A stretch of 64,000 nucleotides of DNA from Folioceros fuciformis (lineage: Eukaryota > Anthocerotophyta > Anthocerotopsida > Anthocerotales): positions 260,680-324,679 of the forward strand of contig JBNGIO010006380.1 in the NCBI GenBank assembly GCA_049999805.1, in the 5' to 3' direction. How positions within the stretch are numbered: the first letter of the stretch is position 1; the number at the start of each line of letters is the position of its first letter. Both the position numbers and the translations under genes were made by a program. The notes under the pieces are model-generated. The model did not search any database. It had not been told where the DNA came from and worked only from the letters and a program-made list of their open reading frames with translations. This document shows, one piece after another, positions 1 through 11,021 of the stretch.

Positions 1-515
1 TTAGAACAGGAGTTAGTTCTGTGCTTTTCTTCATAATACCTATAATTTAATAGTTGTAAATATTTATTTTAATAATAAACTCAATTTGATTCATACTGAG
101 CATCAACAACATAACTATGAGGGTGATGGATACTCGAGTAATCTTAAATTCTTTAAGTTAACTATGTTTCTAAAGGTAAGGTTAAAATATAATGATGATA
201 AATATTATAAATAAATAAAATAAGTTCTATGATATATAAACCTAAAATATTATAAAAATAAATAAATTCTATGATATAAAAGTGAGATATAATAGAGAAA
301 ATTATTTATTTTAATCATTTTTATTATTTATAAAAAAACAAAAAATTCCATCTACTTACTTACTTTGAAGATAATAGAGTAACAACTAGAAAAGCCAAAG
401 GCAAAAAAGGTACCATCCTCTTTTGAATAACTATCCATTACTTATAAAATTTTGTGATGTAGGAAACAAGCTTTCTTACTATTGGTGTGAAATAACAATT
501 TAGTTAATAATTATT

Positions 516-605
516 ATTTCTTTTTACTATATTAATAATATTCTTTGCAAAGGAATGGATATTTCTTTTTACTATATTAATAATATTCTTTGTAAAGGAA
601 TGGAT
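516..605. repeat. 45-bp tandem duplication
   Basis: Bases 516-560 and 561-605 are the same 45-bp unit twice in direct order. They differ at a single base (gcaaagg against gtaaagg near the end of the unit). The near identity points to a recent local duplication in AT-rich DNA. No function is suggested. Confidence 0.95.
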
Positions 606-744
606 ACACTTCTTGGAAGGAAGAAGCTAAAGTAGAAGATAGAAGAAAAATATAATAAAATTTCAACTTTAATTTTAATATATATACTAATATATAGAGA
701 TATGTAAAAGATAAATCATCCAATTGAGAAGATAACCTAAACCC

Positions 745-800
745 CTCCGATCCTTTAGAGTAGATGGGATTTTCCTTTTTTTTAATAATATAAAATACTG
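745..800 (+). mobile_element. Probable 5'-truncated LINE-like 3' end
   Basis: The stretch from 'gagtagatg' to 'taatataaaatact' aligns by eye with the 3' ends of the repeats at 22010-22075 and 60390-60440, which end in the same T-rich, 'aataata', 'aaatac' pattern. Only ~55 bases are shared, so this is a very short remnant, as expected for a 5'-truncated retrotransposon copy. It could also be chance similarity in AT-rich DNA. Confidence 0.4.
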
Positions 801-1253
801 TGATGCCTTTCAATTAAGAAGATCAATGCAGAGAGGTTAGGTTGATATGCAGTAACCTCCGACCAAGGAGTGAAATCTAACTTAATTCGGGCTGCAGATA
901 GATTAGGGAAAGTCCGCGAGTTTAGTGTCGGAAGGCGTGGTCGAGTCTCGTGATGTGGGTATGGTTCAACGCGGGTGAAGGAACGTTGAAGCAACAAGAG
1001 CGCCATTGGCTAAGTTTGAATGGGCTCCGTTTTAAACTGGAGCAGGAACTTCCCTCCCTGTTTCCCCTCCAGACAGCTCGTACCCCCCAACATTTTCAAG
1101 GCCTGAAGGGCTGATTGCATTTGTCTGCATCTACTCTCCATCTGCATTGGGGGAAGGATTTGTAGCTGCCTGGTCAGTGGGGCTTGCGAGCTGAAGGCAG
1201 TGAGTGGGGCAAGGCTTGGAGGATCGGGCTGTAGAATAGGGCTGTGGCGGAAG

Positions 1254-3761
1254 ATGCTGGGAGGGTACTTCGGAAACCAGCCTATCCTGACCGTGATCAA
1301 GGATGGGTTTGTGATCGACACCATCTGCCTGGATGGCAAGGATACGCTGACGGTGGGGCGGAGCAGTGACTGTGACATTGTGGTTGGGCACTGCAGCACC
1401 AGCAGGCAGCATTTGGAGATTCAAGTCATTCGAGCAACGCAGGAGCTTGTGCTCGTGGACCTGGCGTCAGGTGATTCTTGGTTAGAGAAATTTCGTGTGT
1501 TTGAGGCGAGGTACGGGTGTAGGTGTAGGTGTAGGAGGTGTTGTGGCGGTTTTGGTGGCTCTGAATCTGGTGTTCGGTGTCTCAGGACATGGCACCTATG
1601 TCAATGGGAACAGAATCGAGCCACTGGTGCCGGCTGTTGCCAAGGAGAATGATATCATTCAGCTCGCTGCCTCCACTAGAGCGTACAAAGTGCAGTGGGT
1701 GCCTCCGCTTTCGCTGGATGAGGTGTGCGAGCCCTCCTCTTCGTTGGAGACGCAGCCTCCGTCTGGGTCGAAGTCCCTCCCCATGAGGAAAGGGCAGGTA
1801 ATTCGTCCTTGCATTCATGTGCTGCACCGTGGCTCGCTTTGTCTGAGGAAAAGAGCGTGAGATGGGCCTTGCTTGGATCCGCAGGAAAGGGGCAAGAACA
1901 CAGTGCTGAGATCAAGGTGGGACAGAGAGGGGAGCGGGTCGCCCAGCAAGACTCCACAGAGAGGTCTGCATAGGGGTCGGTCGCTGCAGAAGCGGTCGGC
2001 GAATGAGGAGAATGAGCTTCCTTTCTCTCCCCAGAGGACTCCTCAGAAGGAGAATTCGGAGCTGCCTCCTCGCGCTCCTCCTCGCCGTCTGGCTTTTAGC
2101 TCTCTGCAGGCATCGGCCATTAATGCTCGTTCTCCCTCTGTCCGGAAGGGGTCTGCAGAGAAGGGCAGCGTTTTGAAGCAGCAGACGCCACCCGGGGACG
2201 TGGGCAAAGAGCAGGCGGGAACTCTCAAGAAGGCACAGACCAGTTTGTGGCTGCGGCGATGCAATTCAGCTCCGCTACCTGCGTTGCAAACATCTGCTCC
2301 TCAGCAGTATGGGGCGACTGTTGTTGCTCCTGATGGGCAGGGAGTTGAGGTAGAATATGATGACGCAGATGCAGCACTGCTGCGCATTTGTCAGGAGCAG
2401 ATACAGTCGGAGGGGGTCACCATCCTGCCCAGCCAGTTTCTGGAGGAGGACGAGGAGGAGTACGACTCGGACAAGGAGAATCATTTGCCACAGTCGTATA
2501 TCGGAGCTGGATACCAGCATCAGCAAGGAGGGGGTGATCTTCACGACGATTTGTCTTTCAGGAGAGATGAAGGCGTCGACAGGAAACCGTTTCAGCCGCT
2601 TCCTCTTGCCCCCTACCAAGACTCTGAGTTCCAGAGTTCTCCCCCTTCAGAAATGAACACCGCCAGTACTCTGGGGCAACCGAAGCTCAGGTTGCCAAGG
2701 CCCACTGCTGTAAGTTCTGCTGCTCTTTTGTGGCGGAATGTCTTTCATCCTGGTAAGTGTTCGTGGCCGAGCTGTACATCTCTGATGCTCATGTTGTGAC
2801 CGTGGCTGTAGGCCAAGAGCCTGGACCAGATGTTCCGGCGGATGACGCTTGCTGATGCAGACAGAAGGCAATGGCACATGGTGATCGACACCAGCTGCTT
2901 GCTAAGCACGGAATCTCTGAAGCTATTTAAACAGCTTGAAGGGAACAAGGACACTCGGATCATCATCCCAAGAATAGGTATACTCTCTCGTCGTCTTTCA
3001 GGCTGACAAAGCCTGTGAAGATCTCTGTCGTCATGCCGCAGTATCTCACCCATTGGTTGGTCTTGGACTGCAGTGATACGTGAGCTGGACTCCCTGAAAA
3101 ACCGTCACAACCTAAGCCATGTGGCCCGCACAGCTCTCAACTGGATAAACTCCTGCATGACGACGTTACCTACTTGGATTCATGTGCAGAACTCTTCAGA
3201 AACGGGGCCCGTGACTGTTACCCCACCAGCGGAAACTGTCATGCTTGGTAGAGTCCATCACGACATTATGTCGCCCACCAATGACGACCATGTTCTAGAG
3301 TGTGCTCTGCTGTTCGACAAGAAGATCAGGGTCGGGCAGGTAGCACTGTTGACTCGAGACACTGCTCTGAAAATCAAAGCCATGGCTGAGGTGCGTCTCT
3401 TATCCAGATCATGCTTTCTCCTTAGTCCAGCGGGAGAGCATCTTGCTTGAGGCGTGGTCCTCCTGCTTCTTGTGGCGGCCCTGATGAAAGTTTACGGCCT
3501 ATGTTCTGGCAGGGTCTGGTTGCTGACAATGAGGCAGACTTCATTGAAAGTCTGCTGAGCCCCTATTCGGAAAGGTTCTTGTGGGCAGGTAGCAAGGCCC
3601 ACGGGAAAACTTGGACCGAGGGGCCCAATAGCCCTAGGGCTAGCCCTACAATCTCTCCACTCTCCAGGCTCAAGAACTCCAAGAAACTTCCATCACCTAT
3701 TTCAGGGTTACGGCACCACTACAACGAGCAACCCAAAGGGCTGCGTCTGGTGTTGGCGTAG
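1254..3761 (+). CDS. PS1: PARALLEL SPINDLE 1-like protein (FHA + PIN domains)
   Basis: Six-exon model: 1254-1470, 1586-1797, 1885-2709, 2812-2977, 3074-3390, 3513-3761; 661 residues. All introns are GT-AG, 87-122 bp, with matching phases. An FHA phosphothreonine-binding domain lies at about residues 8-110 (GRSSDCDIV, then HGTYVNG directly across intron 1). A long polar, low-complexity middle with SP/TP sites follows. A C-terminal PIN-type nuclease domain lies at ~435-590 and keeps its acidic residues (D in MVIDTS ~444, E/D in RELDSL ~477-479, D in NDDH ~544, D in LTRD ~569). FHA followed by C-terminal PIN is the architecture of Arabidopsis AtPS1, which controls spindle orientation at male meiosis II; its loss gives unreduced spores. 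The start is the first in-frame ATG. The identity rests on domain order and motif similarity; a role in spore ploidy here is inferred. Confidence 0.88.
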
Positions 3762-3991
3762 AAGTGAAAGGTATCTGCCAACTAAGGAATTCCGTTCTCC
3801 ACCTGCCGCTCCCTGTTGATTACCAACATTGGGTCCCAGTCGGTGAGTGGGCTGGAAAGGGGTGAACACGCTGGTGGCCAATTTTGTCAGTTGTACAGAG
3901 GCCGCCAGTTGCAGAATTTCCGAGTCAGCATGGACTTAGAGCCTCACAGTATCAGTACCTTTCACTCCACTGCTATAATTTGTTGTAGTAC

Positions 3992-4990
3992 ATGAGAGGC
4001 GCCGGACGAGCCTTTCTCGACGAATCCGGGCCACCGAACAGCGAACTCAATGCGACCTTTGGCAGGGTTGTGACTCGTTTCGCAGTGAAGGGTTGTCTTC
4101 ATGTAAATGAAGAGCACACGAAGACGCCGCCAGAGCTCTTGCTGCGCGACAACAAAAGAGTCGCGAACAATCAACCTCTGGTTCCTACTGCATCGCGTGA
4201 AGTACAAACTCTCTCGAAGAACAGAGAAGTTTGTAGGAGCCCTCCGTATCTGCTGAATGCAAGAAAAAGCAGCAGCTTCAAGGCGGCATCAAGAACGTTG
4301 TTTGTTCTCAATTCCTCATTTAGCACTTCGCACCTGAGTCGAGGCGAAATTGCGCACGCCACTATGTCCTCCTTTTGGCCTGTTCCACTCCCTCCCCCGG
4401 CGCCTCCGCCCCCAGAGAAACCGCGGAAGCATGACAAGAGAAAGTCGCCGGCATACCAGCTTACAATAGAGCCTCCGTGGATGAGGGATGAAATGCCAGA
4501 CCCTGACGTGTTGGAGTGCGAAATTCACACCCCAAAACCGGACCTGTTTGCTGTTCAAGGAGTGAGGCCGCTAGTATATGCAGAGGAACCAGCCACCAAG
4601 GCTGCTGTCATAGAAAGCAAGGAGGACACAGGCAAAAGCATCTTGAAGGAGGAACCGAGAGTGGACAGACTCCTTGAGATGGTTGTGGACAACAAGCTGC
4701 TCAAGCTGGAAGGCTCGTCCGTCCCAGTTGTCGAGGCCAGGGCTCAGGTCGCAAAGGCACAGAAAGACGTCTGGTTCATCAAGGAACAGATAATCGAAGC
4801 CAAAGAGGAACTAAAGAGCGATCGAGAACGGTACAACCTGATCCTAGAGGACCTCAAAACTGCCTGGATAGCTATTGACAAAATCCATAACGCCATCAAC
4901 ACCGTATTCCCAAGGCAAATCACAATAGCCACGCAAACGAAGGATGAGGGCGTAAACAAGCACTTCCCGTACCTAGAATGGGCAACCTAA
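3992..4990 (+). CDS. Unrecognised proline-rich/coiled-coil protein
   Basis: One uninterrupted frame of 332 codons, 230 bp downstream of the PS1-like stop on the same strand. I do not recognise the family. If translation starts at 3992 the first ~124 residues are Ser/Arg-rich and could be an organelle targeting or disordered region. A second in-frame ATG at 4364 begins a segment with a polyproline tract (PPPAPPPPEKP) and a basic KHDKRK patch. Residues ~245-305 are rich in A/E/K/I/L with heptad-like spacing and look like a helical coiled coil. Codon and base composition resemble the neighbouring genes rather than the AT-rich repeats, which supports a real gene. No domain, signal peptide or membrane span is evident, and the true start is undecided. 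Confidence 0.55.
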   Translation: MRGAGRAFLDESGPPNSELNATFGRVVTRFAVKGCLHVNEEHTKTPPELLLRDNKRVANNQPLVPTASREVQTLSKNREVCRSPPYLLNARKSSSFKAASRTLFVLNSSFSTSHLSRGEIAHATMSSFWPVPLPPPAPPPPEKPRKHDKRKSPAYQLTIEPPWMRDEMPDPDVLECEIHTPKPDLFAVQGVRPLVYAEEPATKAAVIESKEDTGKSILKEEPRVDRLLEMVVDNKLLKLEGSSVPVVEARAQVAKAQKDVWFIKEQIIEAKEELKSDRERYNLILEDLKTAWIAIDKIHNAINTVFPRQITIATQTKDEGVNKHFPYLEWAT

Positions 4991-5862
4991 GAAATCTGTT
5001 GGGATCATGAGACAGCAATAGAAAGACGTCAGAGATTGATTTGGACATCACGTCCACGGACTGCACAGGGGCTGGTACTCCAGAAAACGTTCTCAGTATG
5101 GAACGAAACGGATGATACATTCATATCGAGATGAGATGTACAACCTTTCTGGTGACAAGTTGCAAGGAACTCTTAATTCAGCTCAAAAGGATTCGACACA
5201 CCACAACAGGCCCTTGAAGGAAATACACTACACTCTGGAGATCCACATTCAAATGAATGCCGATCATCTATGTCACACAATACTTCTACTGGCTGTTTTC
5301 AAGATAGTAAAGAAACGAGCTGCTGTATCCTAGTCCTACAGTCCAAGGCTTCAAACAAGAACAATACAAAAAGGTTTCCCTTGTCAAAGCACACCGGACC
5401 CAAGACAGCTCTAACCTCCAGTCGTACGCTCCGTGAGGGCTTTTGGTAGATGAACAGATCCAGTCAAGCACATAACAATATACTCTGCCACGACTCTAGG
5501 GGCATACTAACTCTTAAGCAAGGTTGAAAAATCCCCCTGTCATGATTCCTGTTCATATAAGAAACTTTCATACTTCACAGCGGTCTTGCGTCATCCACAG
5601 AACAGACTTTCATACTTCACAGCGGTCTTCGGGATATCCACATACCTGGACACCTTTGAAGACCTCCAAAACCAAACAAAGCATAGCTTATCCTGCTGTG
5701 TCGTAAATAAGCTCCAAAGCTGCTCCTCATTATATACAACGAAAGCAGCATCCATACTAAGTCGTGATACACTCCTGTACAGATCCTGCACGCGATCCTC
5801 TCTTTATGATACATACATCCTCGACCGGTCGCCCCAACCCCAGCAGGACGCCGTCGCAAGAT
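4991..5862. other. Intergenic region between coiled-coil and DUF2358 genes
   Basis: About 870 bases between the stop codons of two convergent genes, probably holding both 3' UTRs. Short frames here are not convincing. A ~24-bp segment ('actttcatacttcacagcgg' and following bases) occurs twice, at 5564 and 5606, 42 bp apart. Nothing else stands out. Confidence 0.6.
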
Positions 5863-7020
5863 TCATCCATCACTGTACTCGTTACAGAAATCCCGCTTGT
5901 CGATCAACGTCAACGTGCAGATGAGGATATAGTAGTATCGCACCCACGTGAACCGCTCCAAGTAAGGAGACATACCGGCAATAAACCTCTTCACGTTCGA
6001 GTAGAAGGTCGGCGTGGGACTGCTGTGGCCACCTGCCACTGCCACCAAGTCCAGCACAGTCTTCACATGGAACTTGGGAGGACTGTTGAGCAGCACATTG
6101 TCCACCTTGTGCTCGTATATCTTCCCTTGCTTATCTAACTTGTACTCCGACGTTCCGTCAAACCTGCCCTGCGCTTCCCACGGCACCCTAGGAACTCCTC
6201 TCACGGTCCAACGCACTGTGATTACGTTTTCACACGGCTGCCATACCCGCACTATGTCCACCCAAAGGACCTTGAAAAAGATTTTACCGTGGAAGCGGAG
6301 AGCTCCAAAGATGAGCTTATAATTCTGGATGCCCCCGAACGTATTCATAGGGTCCCGAAAAACAATGTCATCCCTGCGCAGCCCGCACCGAACAACCACA
6401 TGAGAAAGTGCATACATACTCTCACTCCCGCCAGGCCAAATCCCAGCTAAAGCCCCCTCACAAAACAAGATCCCTCACCTGTATATTTCATACGTGAGGT
6501 CCTTGTAGAACATAGCAGGCAGCTCCTCCCGCAGAGTCCGAATGGCGTACCCCGCGTTGAGGTAGAACTCGTCCTTGTGCGAGTCTTCCTTCTTCTGCCG
6601 CGGGGGAGGCGAGGACTGCACCGCCGCGGAATTCCCGAACCCAGAAGTTATCCAGCTCCCGTAGAGCACCTCAAAGGACCGGCGGTCTTCCAGGGGTGCG
6701 ACCGTCGGGATGTCCGCCAGCTCGGAAACAAACGGCGGGCGCCATATGAACAATTCTTCCTCTAGCACCTCTTCTTCCACAGCATTCGCTCCCGCGTCCG
6801 CCTCTGCTCCTTCCACCACTGCTCCGCCTTTCCTAGCTACAGAGCATCGCACACTGACCTCCCTCCTGCCGCCCTCGCCGGCCCGGCACCGCAGCCTGGC
6901 ATACGGGAAGCCGAGCCTGGCCACAGGCACGCACGCTGGAGAGAGCAGATTGCAAGAATTGCAAGTGGCCGCCGCTGGCGAGCACGACCGGGGCGTGAGG
7001 AGGTCACAATGCAGCGCCAT
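5863..7020 (-). CDS. DUF2358 (NTF2-like) chloroplast protein
   Basis: Two exons, 6479-7020 and 5863-6373, with a 105-bp intron; 350 residues. The C-terminal two thirds match the plant/cyanobacterial DUF2358 family: RTLREELPAMFYKDLTYEIY, FRDPMNTF, IQNYKLIFGALRFHG, RVWQP, GVPRVPWEA and KIYEHKVDNV are all family hallmarks, and Arabidopsis has several plastid members. The first ~100 residues are rich in Ser, Ala and Arg and low in acids, as in a chloroplast transit peptide, followed by an acidic linker. The fold is NTF2/SnoaL-like; biochemical function is unknown. The start is the first ATG in frame; upstream in-frame codons lack ATG. The gene converges on the coiled-coil gene and lies tail to head with the phosphatase gene. 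Confidence 0.88.
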
Positions 7021-7373
7021 GGTGCTGTGTGGTCCGGTCCTGTCAGGTCTGATCGTGGAGCATGGTGATGGCGAGTGTAGAGGCTGTGGCACACGCACTG
7101 CACAGGCTTCCACAGACTGGCTGTGGCGGTATCGAGAGCATCAGCATTTCGGCGAGCAGGAAAATGCGATTGCGGAGGACAGAAGCAAGCAGGGTAGACA
7201 GATAGGGATGAGGGACGGGGTCCTCATGAGTGGGCCACGCCGACATCCCGAATTCCAATAAGAAAATGGCTTCATGCTAGAGCCATGCATACCTCATTAT
7301 AAAAATAGTCTTAAAATATGTAGTCACCACAGGTGAAACAATGGATATCGGACGTCCTTGGCATCTACTTAGT

Positions 7374-9280
7374 CTAACTGCACACCTCCTGGAGCACTCG
7401 CCGCTCCTCCGTGCACCACTGCACTTGCTCCAGGAACTGCTCCAGGGTGAAGATGCTCTTCTTCACGGGGCCAGTAGGAGGCACGGGTTCTCCAAGTTGG
7501 AACACCGAGAGTGCTTCCTCTCTCCCGTTGTAAAGGGCTCTCACATACAGCTCATCTCCGTTGGGGGCTTTCAGCAGCTCCAGCAGCAAGAACGACGCGT
7601 ACTCTGGCCAGTTCTTCCAAGGAGAGCCGAGGCATACTGCACAGACACAGGGATAAGGTTAATGAGGGTGTGCTTCACCATGGAGATGAACGTCAGCCGA
7701 AGCAGCAGCTTGGGATCTCACCAGAAAGAGGGACAATGCTGGCATCGTGGCCAGAGTAGAGGAAGAAGGAAGGGGTCGTTGCAGACTCATCTCGATACTT
7801 AGCCATGGCGCCTGTTATACTCCTAAGGAGCCCTCCCATGGCCAGCTGGCAGATGTCCTTGTCCTGTACAACCGGCTATGGAGCTTAGTAAGACAGTCAG
7901 GCGAGGAGCCAGATGCATGATTACAGGGGCGGCGACGGACCTGAAGAGACGCCACATTATCCTTCGCGAGTTCTTGCACAGCTTGATCGACGTCGGAAAG
8001 GGTTACTCCCGCTGGTAAAGCATCACCATGACACTTAGCACAGTGGACTATATCGACTGCCTACTCTTGCAAACAGCAGCAGGCATCAGTATGAGCTGCA
8101 GGAAGGTCGTCCAGAAACGTCAGACTCCAAAGACTGATTTGGTTGGACAACGGGAAGCAACCTTACCGTTAGCCAAGGAAAAGGAGCGTGGTCAGGAAGA
8201 CCAAGGTGGAGTCGCAAAGCTTTTCTGAGTCCCTGGCAATCACGAAGGAGGTAAGACATTTGGAAGCACATAACCTGGGTTCAGTCCTGAAGCAAAGGAA
8301 GCAAACATTCTGGACAAGATCTGGCTCAATACCTCAGATCTTGCTTGCCAAGAGTCCTCTTTCAATTTCAAATTCCCCTTCAAATCCAGCTCTCCCGTCG
8401 TATGCAAGCTCATCCATTTCCGCCCCCACAGTGCTTTCAACCTACGAGACAAAAGAACCGACAACTATGAAGCAAAAAACATCGGGCAGCAGACGGTCAT
8501 CGCTTGAAGTTGCGGATGAAGTACACATACTCAGGGCAGTGATCGTAAATGTGTATGTCGTGAAGCGTCTCGATAGGAATCGCTCCTGGAGCAGTTGAAG
8601 ATGCAGCAAGGCCTTCAAGAACGTACCACGCTGCTAGTCATCCACATTGAAGTCAATGTCAGGCGTCCGACTCACCAGCAAATGCCAATGCTGGAAGCAC
8701 AAGCACATATGCTCCAGGTTACCTGTCATGTGCGTACGCATGTAGCCAGTTGTCCTCACGACCAGAGCAGACGCCAGGTCCTCATCCGACAAACAAGGCG
8801 AATTGACGTAATTCAGCCTCAACCACTTTCCAACCTCCCGAGCCTGTCTCGCACCTGCACCGATATTTCCATCCACAATCAGCACGCGCGTCCCAGCCTC
8901 TACCCAAAAAACAGAAACGTACTCAGATGGAATTCGAACCAACCCCGCTGAGTGAGCGAGCCCCACGGATACTCCTGCAGGTGATAAGAGTCGAATTCCG
9001 GCATGTGAACAGAAGCTTGTTGCAGCCTGGCCGCCCAGACTTCAGCATCATCCCTACAGCCTGCAGGGCCAGGCCTCGCGAGAGGCACGGGGGATCTATC
9101 CCCATGCCTGAACAATACATGCGCCTGGGAAACTACCGGATCAACGATTGAAAAGACATTGCCGCGCGATGAAGACGCAATTCTCAAGCCAGACGCGCTA
9201 CATCCACAGGCATCTTGGACAGGCGTGAAGGCAAACCTGAACAGGGTCCAGCACAACGCCGTCCAGAACGGCAGGCTCAT
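7374..9280 (-). CDS. ACP6: Histidine acid phosphatase, ACP6 (lysophosphatidate phosphatase)-like
   Basis: Eight-exon model: 8923-9280, 8723-8854, 8531-8630, 8333-8441, 8167-8232, 7941-8033, 7722-7863, 7374-7636; 420 residues, close to human ACP6 (428). Phases match at every junction; introns are 68-133 bp. A hydrophobic N-terminus (MSLPFWTALCWTLF) suggests a signal peptide or anchor. The catalytic RHGDRSP motif is at ~58-64 with nucleophile His59, and the HD proton-donor motif is in SGHDASIVPL at ~325-326. Exon order follows ACP6: VRTTGYMRT, CHGDALPAG, LGSPWKNWPEY. ACP6 enzymes hydrolyse lysophosphatidic acid to monoacylglycerol; the substrate here is inferred. The least certain junctions are exons 4-6, where the family is poorly conserved. 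An alternative acceptor before exon 6 (giving IVHCAKCHG) would break phase. Confidence 0.82.
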
Positions 9281-11021
9281 ACGAATGAGCACCTGTGGCC
9301 TCCATTACAGCTCTTGTTGGAAACGTTGGCCAGACCGTAGCGTCGTAATTTGCCCTAGCAATTATTTTGGGGAAATTCCGTGCCGCTACCACCCAGGAAA
9401 TGGACATTCGGTTCACACCCACCAGGTATCAAAATAATGGTTTTCACTCCCCTCCCCTCTTCCCTGTTATAGCTGAAAGCAGCTATTGGATTTCCACAGT
9501 CCGTGGCTCAAACATCACACCTCATATAGTAGAAAATATTTCTCCAACTTTCCTTCCTCTCCACCATTCGTTTTTTTTGTTTATACTCACTTTGTGCCAT
9601 ACATGGCATACCTAATAAGCAAAAACTACCCATCATCTAAATGGCTTAGGTTCAGAAATAAATAGTTAGGGTTTCTAGAAAGAGAGTTTCCAGCCCTATA
9701 CCTAAGTGGATTGATAGAAGCTTCTAAGAAAAGTGTTTCTTAACTATTAGGGCCTGCAAGCACCATAGCTAAGCATAAAATAGAGATACTTTACAAATTG
9801 GGTCAAGCATTTGGTTATGTGAGAAAATATAGATAGCCCACAAACAAGCTAGGTATTGAGCCACACAAAACTATCTTGTTACTCAGCCTCCTTAGCAAAA
9901 TTCTCCTCCCTATCCTGAGCTATAGCAAATGCATTTGGGCAATCTCATGTCTGACCATGGTTCTTGGGTGACCCAATGTCTTATTACTTGGCTTCTTCAA
10001 CCAAATTCTTCTACTGGTCTTGAGCTTTTGGTAATGCCTTTTGGCAATCACATATCTGGCCCTCAATTGCTCAATAAACTCATGTCGTTCTTAGGTGACC
10101 CAATGTTGGCTAATGAGGTGTATAGTAGTAGGAAGTAAGTTAGTGAGTGTGAAGGAAACTGATTCTTGCATTCCCATGGTGGGGAGGTTCCTTCACATCC
10201 ACAAAGATTTGAGGAACTTGGTAGTTTTAATAGGTATGATCAAGAGGCCTAACACCTCTAATTTAAGTGTCCTCTTTGTGTTAAGGGTAGATGAATTTCC
10301 ATCTCTTTTCTTATAGTTTTTAAATTAATAATACGTATTTGATGGGTATGACCCGAATAAGTCGGATCCCACACATACATGGACAAGACATTTTGAGAGT
10401 CCGGATCGGGAGGTAAAGGGGGAGCCAGGATCCTTGATGCCCATTACCAAGGTAACGTGGGTGCTCCGTTCCGTTGGAACGATCCAAGGAGATAACGGAA
10501 GCCGTTGAGGGGATTGGCGGGCCCCGCCCTAAATGTAGTCACTGTAGAGGCTCACTGGCTTTCTCCAATGGCGAGCAGCGAAGGGCAAGGCTGGAGGTGA
10601 TGGGATGGACGCGTGCCGGAAATTCATGCCTGGCAGTTCCAAATCTGTGCGCCGAAGCATTCGCGATCTCGGGACGGAGCGTGAACCTGCCGAGGTATGT
10701 GCCATCGGAATGTCTCCAGGCCGCACGGATGGCGCGGGAATGCGGCAAGCGTGAGACTCCTGCCGCCCACTGCCTCTGTTCGTCTCCCGCTGCTGCTGCT
10801 TAGCGGATCCCGTGAATCCTCAAGCTGTTGCCAGATTGTGGACCTGCGGCAGCTGCGGTTGCTGCCTCTGGGGTGACTGGGAGTCTCCGCTCGCTGCCGC
10901 AGGGTGTCAGGATTTCGATGAGCTGTGGGGCAATGGCCAGCCTGCAGCGGGCCAGGCGTAGAACTAGGGGTGGGAGCGGGTGCGAGTGCGGGAGGTAGCT
11001 CCGGGAGCAGCAGCAGCAGTC
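9281..11021. other. Intergenic region upstream of ACP6-like and MAP4K-like genes
   Basis: About 1.7 kb between two divergent genes. 9440-10370 is AT-rich with no convincing frame and contains a diverged tandem duplication. 10380-11021 is GC-rich and presumably promoter and 5' UTR of the kinase gene; a GC box-like 'gcgggccccgcc' lies near 10517. Short frames upstream of the kinase are probably untranslated or uORFs. Confidence 0.6.
9873..10105. repeat. Diverged tandem duplication (~106 and 127 bp)
   Basis: 9873-9978 and 9979-10105 align along their length. Both copies start with 'cttgttactc'/'cttattactt', continue through 'gcaaaattct'/'accaaattct', 'gagct', 'ggcaatc' and end in 'ttcttgggtgacccaatg'/'ttcttaggtgacccaatg'. 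The second copy carries ~20 extra bases. It is probably an old duplication in non-coding DNA. Confidence 0.75.

Larger units (their letters stand above)
1..1253. other. AT-rich region upstream of PS1-like gene, no gene seen
   Basis: The first ~780 bases are strongly AT-rich with short interrupted frames only. They hold a 45-bp tandem duplication and a short piece resembling the 3' end of the LINE-like family seen elsewhere in the window. Base composition rises sharply to GC-rich after ~820, marking the start of the gene island. The part just before 1254 is presumably promoter and 5' UTR of the PS1-like gene. I see no RNA gene or convincing coding frame. Confidence 0.6.

Noticed and set aside
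1200-1253. Earlier start of the PS1 frame at 1200
   Set aside because: It begins with GTG, which is not a normal start in plant nuclear genes; first ATG in frame is at 1254.
2745-2799. Second perfect gtaagt donor in PS1 intron 3 (at 2753)
   Set aside because: Using it would give phase 1, which does not match the phase-0 start of exon 4; the donor at 2710 does.
6710-7261. 183-codon plus-strand frame
   Set aside because: Antisense to exon 1 of the DUF2358 gene, which has clear family similarity on the other strand.
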